Source: a bacterium
GTDB taxonomy: Bacteria > Gemmatimonadota > Gemmatimonadetes > Gemmatimonadales > Gemmatimonadaceae
Assembly: GCA_021802745.1 (NCBI GenBank)
Contig: JAJZRK010000043.1
Location: 1-17,683, forward strand
Direction of reading: 5' to 3'
DNA: 17,683 nucleotides
In this document: positions 13,779 through 17,683 of the stretch, piece by piece
How positions within the stretch are numbered: the stretch's first letter is position 1
How the letters are laid out: every line of letters begins with the position of its first letter
The notes under the pieces: model-generated
Told to the model about the DNA's origin: nothing
Database searches by the model: none
Seen by the model: only the letters and a program-made list of their open reading frames with translations
Made by a program: the position numbers and the translations under genes

Positions 13779-15035
13779 GTGCCGGCGGCGGCGCTCGCCG
13801 AAGACGAGCCGTTCTGGGCGGCGGTGCGCACGAAGTTCAGGCTGAACCCCGACTACATCAACCTCGAGAACGGCTACCACTGCTTCCAGCCCGAAGTGGT
13901 GCTCGAGCAGTTCATTGGCCACGTGCGCCACGTGAACTTCCTGGGCTCGCGGTACATGCGCACCGTGCGCGTGGACGACAAGCAGCGCGTCCGCACGCAG
14001 CTCGCGGCGCTGGCCGGCTGCTCGAGCGCCGAGCTGATCATCACGCGCAACACCACCGAATCGCTTGATACCGTGATCGCCGGCTTCGACTGGAAGCCCG
14101 GCGACGAGGCCGTGATGGCCAACCAGGACTACGGCGCGATGATTGACCAGTTCAAGCTGCAGGCGCGCCGGCACGGCATGGTGAACCGGTTCATTGACAT
14201 CCCGCTCAACCCCGCGAGCGACGATGACGTGGTGCAGGTCTACGCCCAGGCCATCACGCCGAAGACGCGCCTGCTGATGATCTGCCACATGGTGAACATC
14301 ACCGGCCATGTCCTCCCCGTGCGCGCCATCTGCGACATGGCGCACGCGCGCGGCGTGCAGGTGATGGTGGATGGCGCGCACGCCTTCGCGCACCTCGACT
14401 TCAAGATTCCCGACCTCCACTGCGACTACTACGGAGCGTCACTGCACAAGTGGCTGTCGGTGCCGCTCGGCGCGGGCATTCTCTACGTGAAGAAGGAGCG
14501 CATCGCCGGCCTGTGGCCCCTGTACGGCGATGGCACGCCGGACGACGACATCCTGAAGCTCAACCATACCGGCACGCATCCGTGCCACACCGACCTTGGC
14601 ATCGAGGATGCCATCGTCTTCCACGAGGCCATCGGCGCCGCGCGCAAGGAGGCGCGGCTGCGCAACCTGCAGCGCTACTGGAGCGACCAGGTGCGCGGCC
14701 AGCCGAAGTTCATCCTCAACACGCCGGCCGATCCGATGCGCTCGTGCGGTATCGCCAACGTCGGCATCGAGGGTGTTAAGCCCGGCGACCTGATGAACGT
14801 GCTCTTCGAGCGGCACAAGATCTGGACGGTGGCCATTGATGGCGTGGGCGTGCACGGTGTGCGCGTGACGCCGCAGGTGTACATCACCACGGCGGAACTC
14901 GACGCGTTCGTGAAGGCGTTGCGGGCAATCGCGGCACAGCGCGCTGCCACTGGATGTCCGCGAACATCCCGAGCCGCCACCTCCTCCCATCCGCCGCTTC
15001 GCGAATGGGAGGAAGCGCGGAACCATCGCCGCTGA
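13779..15035 (+). CDS. Class V-fold PLP-dependent enzyme (isopenicillin N epimerase-like)
   Basis: This 418-residue fold-type I PLP enzyme of the class V aminotransferase/cysteine desulfurase group most resembles the isopenicillin N epimerase-like branch. Landmarks are DYINLENGYHCFQPEV near residues 25-40 (the N-terminal NxGxF-like loop), TRNTTESLDTVIAGF (89-103), VMVDGAHAFAHLDF with cofactor Asp198, and CDYYGASLHKWLSVPLGAG with Schiff-base Lys224. The C-terminal domain has GIANVGIEG and GVRVTPQVYITTAELDAFV. GTG 13779 is the only standard start in the open stretch, but the frame is open upstream to 13687 with protein-like sequence (GLVFGPELLAQYQS), so the true start is uncertain. The last ~30 residues, past RAIAAQRA, are low-complexity and include a palindrome. 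The substrate cannot be told from sequence. Confidence 0.85.
   Translation: MPAAALAEDEPFWAAVRTKFRLNPDYINLENGYHCFQPEVVLEQFIGHVRHVNFLGSRYMRTVRVDDKQRVRTQLAALAGCSSAELIITRNTTESLDTVIAGFDWKPGDEAVMANQDYGAMIDQFKLQARRHGMVNRFIDIPLNPASDDDVVQVYAQAITPKTRLLMICHMVNITGHVLPVRAICDMAHARGVQVMVDGAHAFAHLDFKIPDLHCDYYGASLHKWLSVPLGAGILYVKKERIAGLWPLYGDGTPDDDILKLNHTGTHPCHTDLGIEDAIVFHEAIGAARKEARLRNLQRYWSDQVRGQPKFILNTPADPMRSCGIANVGIEGVKPGDLMNVLFERHKIWTVAIDGVGVHGVRVTPQVYITTAELDAFVKALRAIAAQRAATGCPRTSRAATSSHPPLREWEEARNHRR
14982..15013. repeat. Inverted repeat between convergent genes
   Basis: TCCTCCCAT (14982-14990) and ATGGGAGGA (15005-15013) form a perfect 9-bp stem with a 14-base loop, within the 3' tail of the class V gene and 29 bp beyond the stop of the convergent LVIVD gene. 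With stops only 6 bp apart it may slow transcription from both sides, but there is no T-run, so it is not a classic terminator. Confidence 0.4.
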
Positions 15036-15041
15036 CGCTCC

Positions 15042-16802
15042 CTACTTCGCCATCTCCGCCACCACCGCGGCCAGCGCCTTCACGCGCTCCGGCTCGGACG
15101 CAGTCTTGGCGTCGGCGGTCAGCGACTTGGCCAGCTTCTTGTAGGCTGCGGTGCGCGCCTGGCCCGTGGCCGCCTCGGCCGCGTCCAAGGACGCGCTAAT
15201 CTCCCGCGTGCGCGCGGGGAGCAGTTCGCCGTAGCGCACGATCTGGTCGAGATACGCCCGTGCCACCACCGGCTGCGCTGGCCACACGTTCCGCATCTGG
15301 TTCTGCGGGTTGTTCACGTCGTGCTGCACGAGCTTGGCCGCCGCAATCTCGTTGGCCGAGAGGTACTCACTCGGCGTCAGCTCGAGGATGTCGAGGCCGC
15401 GCGCGATCTCCGAGCTGTAGAGGTAGCCATTGTGCCAGTACGCCGACCACGACCCGCCAATGTGCAGCGTGTCGGCGTTCAGCGGCCCGCGGTCGAAGTA
15501 GGCGATCTCGCGCACGTGCGCCGGATCGCTGAAGTCGAACACCGACACGCCGCCCTGGTACCACCCCTGCGCCATGATGTCGCGCCCCGGCACCGGGATG
15601 ATCGCGCCGTTGTGCGCCACGCAGTTCTCGGTGTTCGTCTGCGCCACCGGCAGCTTGTAGTAGCCGGCCAGCGTCAGCCTGCGCCCCTGCATCGTGAAGA
15701 TCGCGTCGGCTCCCCACGTGAGCTTGTCGCTGGCGCGGCAGCGCGGCGCGACGCCGCCGCCCCATTCGTCGGTGAACAGCACCTTGCTGCCGTCGTTGCC
15801 GAAGTTCGCCGAGTGCCAGTAGGCGAAGTTCGGATCCATCACCTCGGCGATGCGCTTCGGGTTCGCCGGATCCTTGATGTCGAGGATGATGCCGTTGCCC
15901 GAGCAGGCGCCGGCGGCGAGGCCGATGGCCGGGTAGGCCGTGATGTCGTGGCACTGGTCGGTGCGCGACGTGGCCTGCGTGCCGGCGCCATGCTCGCCGC
16001 CCTTCCACAGGCCGGCAATCGCGCCCGTCGAGTCGGCGAAGATGCGCGGCGAGTTCACGATCTTCGCCTCGGCCGGGTTGGCCAGCGACACCCGGATGAC
16101 TTCAATGCGGAAGAGCGCGGTGTTGGGATCCTTGTCGGGCATCGCGCCCGAGCAGCCCGCCAGCTCGTTGGGCGACCGGACAACGCTCGTCCCCTGCACA
16201 TAGATGTAGACGACTCCCTTGTCCCTGGGATCCTCGACGAGGGTGTGCGTGTGCGAGCCGCGGCAGGTCTGCACCTGCGTGATCACCTTCGGATGCTCGA
16301 TGTCGCTGATGTCGAAGATGCGCACGCCGCGGAAGCGCTCGGCGCTCACCGTGTCCTTCACGCCGCCGTCCGCGCAGTCCACGCGCCCGCGCGTCTCCTC
16401 CACCGACATGAACAGGAGGTTGCCCCACACCGACAGGTCTCCCTGCCCGCCCGGGCAGGTGTAGAGCGTCGTGAGCTTCAGGTTCTTCACGTCCGAGGCG
16501 TCCCAGATCTGGAACCCGTTGAAGTTCCCCTGGAAGACGTGCTTGCCCGAGAAGGCAAGGTCGGAGTTCATGAACGAGAAGTTGCCGAGGTTCTTCGCGT
16601 CGTACATCGCCTCGGGCTTCCACGTCGTCGAGACCACGTGGAGGTTCCACGACGCCTCGCCGGCGTCCTTCCAGCCGGCCTTGAGGGTAGCGCGCGGATC
16701 GGTGGTGCTGGCGCCCTGCGCGAGCGCGGGGGAGGCGATGAGCAGGGTGCTCAACGCGATCGCGGCCGCGCGCAAGGCGCGGAACGACGGAACGGGGGGC
16801 AT
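15042..16802 (-). CDS. Secreted LVIVD-repeat beta-propeller protein
   Basis: This 586-residue exported protein has a Sec signal peptide (LRAAAIALSTLLIASPALA, cleavage near residue 28). The mature part carries LVIVD-type blades recognisable by the -I/V-F/W-D-hydrophobic-S-D- motif: GFQIWDASDVKNLK, GVRIFDISDIEHPKVI, GIILDIKDPANPKRI and GVSVFDFSDPAHVREIAYF. Six or more cysteines (for example CPGGQG, CRGSHTHT, CVAHNGA) suggest disulfides outside the cytoplasm. The last ~110 residues are a separate helical segment rich in Ala, Lys and Glu. GAGG lies 6 bases before ATG 16802. It is 27 bp downstream of the DUF305 gene and very likely co-transcribed. LVIVD proteins have a propeller fold and no assigned reaction. 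Confidence 0.9.
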   Translation of the reverse strand: MPPVPSFRALRAAAIALSTLLIASPALAQGASTTDPRATLKAGWKDAGEASWNLHVVSTTWKPEAMYDAKNLGNFSFMNSDLAFSGKHVFQGNFNGFQIWDASDVKNLKLTTLYTCPGGQGDLSVWGNLLFMSVEETRGRVDCADGGVKDTVSAERFRGVRIFDISDIEHPKVITQVQTCRGSHTHTLVEDPRDKGVVYIYVQGTSVVRSPNELAGCSGAMPDKDPNTALFRIEVIRVSLANPAEAKIVNSPRIFADSTGAIAGLWKGGEHGAGTQATSRTDQCHDITAYPAIGLAAGACSGNGIILDIKDPANPKRIAEVMDPNFAYWHSANFGNDGSKVLFTDEWGGGVAPRCRASDKLTWGADAIFTMQGRRLTLAGYYKLPVAQTNTENCVAHNGAIIPVPGRDIMAQGWYQGGVSVFDFSDPAHVREIAYFDRGPLNADTLHIGGSWSAYWHNGYLYSSEIARGLDILELTPSEYLSANEIAAAKLVQHDVNNPQNQMRNVWPAQPVVARAYLDQIVRYGELLPARTREISASLDAAEAATGQARTAAYKKLAKSLTADAKTASEPERVKALAAVVAEMAK

Positions 16803-16829
16803 GCGTACCTCGGTTGGTGGGTCGGGCGT

Positions 16830-17432
16830 TTACTGCGGTGAAAGCTTGGCCAGCATCGCCTTCATGCGGGCGATCTCCGCGCGCTGGTCGGCATCGACGT
16901 CGGACGCGAACCGGAAGATGGCGGTGTTCTGGGCCGCTCCGGAAGTGGCAAACAGCGATTGGACCATCACCAGCGCCCCCTCGTGATGCTGGATCATGCC
17001 GGCCAGGAACAGCCGGTCGAAGCGGGCGCCGCGCGCGGCCTTGAGTTCGGTCATCTGCTTCGGGGTGAGCATGCCGGGCATCATGGGCATGTCGTGGCCG
17101 CCCATGTCCATCCCCAGGTGCGGCAGCGGATCTGGCGCGTCCTGCCCGTGCTCGCGCAGCCATTGCTGCATCATCGCGATCTCGTCCCTCTGCGAGACCT
17201 CGATGCGCTCGCCGAGCGAACGCAGGGCCGGCGTCTTCGTGCGCGCGGCGATGAGCATGGTCATCTCGATCGCCTGCGCATGGTGGTGGATCATGCCCTG
17301 CATGAACTGCACGTCGGCCGCTGACGTTGCGTTCGCGGCCTGTGCCTGCGCCCCTGCAGCGGCGGGCGCTGCGCTGGCCGCCGCGAATGCGACGGCCAGC
17401 GCAGCCCGGGAAATCATCCCGCGGCCCGTCAT
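16830..17432 (-). CDS. DUF305 (ferritin-like) exported protein
   Basis: This 200-residue protein has a signal peptide (ISRAALAVAFAAASAAPAAAGAQA) and a tandem DUF305 domain. The two halves repeat the family signature: FMQGMIHHHAQAIEMTMLI (His49-51) and FLAGMIQHHEGALVMVQSL. A Met/His/Asp-rich loop lies between them (HLGMDMGGHDMPMMPGM), which looks able to bind copper or another soft metal. DUF305 proteins are four-helix, ferritin-like and often found with copper-handling genes. ATG 17432 overlaps the upstream gene's stop (TGATG), which explains the lack of its own ribosome site. It heads directly into the LVIVD gene. Metal binding is an inference from residue content. Confidence 0.9.
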   Translation of the reverse strand: MTGRGMISRAALAVAFAAASAAPAAAGAQAQAANATSAADVQFMQGMIHHHAQAIEMTMLIAARTKTPALRSLGERIEVSQRDEIAMMQQWLREHGQDAPDPLPHLGMDMGGHDMPMMPGMLTPKQMTELKAARGARFDRLFLAGMIQHHEGALVMVQSLFATSGAAQNTAIFRFASDVDADQRAEIARMKAMLAKLSPQ

Positions 17433-17683
17433 CACGGCACCGTCACCGCGGCCTGTCCCGCGGCCTGCCGCTTGGCGTTGAGCGCCGCCAGGCGTGTGGT
17501 CTTGAGCGCCGTCCACCGTCTCATGACCTCGTCGAGCTGCTTGCTGGCGCTCGTGCACGCCACCACCTGGCGGGCGGTCGGCGCGACTTCCGCACCCTGC
17601 ATCGCCATCGCCGCGCCATTCAGCGCGCCGCTGACGCTCGCGAGCGTCGGCGGACCCGCCGGCGCGCCGAAACGCCCGCCAAA
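17432..17683 (-). CDS. C-terminal fragment of a larger protein, probably BNR/VPS10-type glycosyl hydrolase-like
   Basis: An open frame runs in from the window edge for 83 residues to the TGA at 17434-17432. It contains PTLASVSGALNGAAMAMQGA, then PTARQVVACTSASKQLDEVMRRWTALKT, ending LAALNAKRQAAGQ. This short helical tail, with its W-x-A-L-K and L-x-A-L-N-A-K spacing, resembles the C-terminus of secreted WD40/YVTN/BNR-like (sortilin/VPS10) proteins common in Gemmatimonadota and Acidobacteria. The propeller itself lies outside the window, so the assignment rests on the tail alone. It is translationally coupled to the DUF305 gene. Confidence 0.55.
   Translation of the reverse strand, partial: FGGRFGAPAGPPTLASVSGALNGAAMAMQGAEVAPTARQVVACTSASKQLDEVMRRWTALKTTRLAALNAKRQAAGQAAVTVP

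Noticed and set aside
15321..16841. Plus-strand open frame of about 500 codons opposite the LVIVD gene
   Set aside because: It is a shadow of the LVIVD gene, which has a signal peptide, a ribosome site and clear repeats.

Overview
The window is GC-rich chromosomal DNA (by eye well over 60% GC) with tightly packed genes, frequent GTG starts and short or overlapping gene junctions. The families present (DUF4886, DUF3224, LVIVD-repeat, DUF305, a NirK-like lipoprotein, imidazolonepropionase-type amidohydrolase, a BNR/VPS10-like tail) suggest a Gemmatimonadota-like soil or sediment bacterium. That assignment is an inference from gene content. No rRNA, tRNA or CRISPR array was seen.

Region 1 (1-2165) is accessory DNA. 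It holds an IS110-family transposase broken by an in-frame TGA, and a 75-residue CBU_0592-type membrane protein whose stop codon sits in an integron-like GCCTAAC motif. A diverged ~216-bp repeat brackets both in inverted orientation, and the right copy runs into the 3' end of the neighbouring permease.

Region 2 (2120-5912) looks like an arginine/methylarginine module. An AdiC-like APC permease and an ornithine/GABA-type class III aminotransferase lie on the minus strand, separated by a perfect intrinsic terminator. A dimethylargininase (DDAH) of the animal type diverges from them. DDAH would make citrulline and dimethylamine from methylarginine, while the aminotransferase and permease would handle ornithine-type amines and their transport.

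Region 3 (5936-8488) has a RidA-family protein diverging from a large metal-dependent amidohydrolase, whose 3' end carries a 33-bp tandem duplication across the stop codon.

Region 4 (8502-13619, all minus) runs in transcription order: TPR lipoprotein/secreted protein, NirK-like copper nitrite reductase lipoprotein, DUF3224 protein, LURP-one/scramblase-like protein, DUF4886 SGNH protein, a second SGNH esterase and a PaaI thioesterase. From nirK onward the spacing (75, 24, -4, 42 and 18 bp) fits one operon.

Region 5 (13779-17683) has a class V PLP enzyme on the plus strand, convergent with a minus-strand operon. That operon comprises a truncated BNR/VPS10-like protein, a DUF305 protein coupled to it by TGATG, and a secreted LVIVD-repeat protein.
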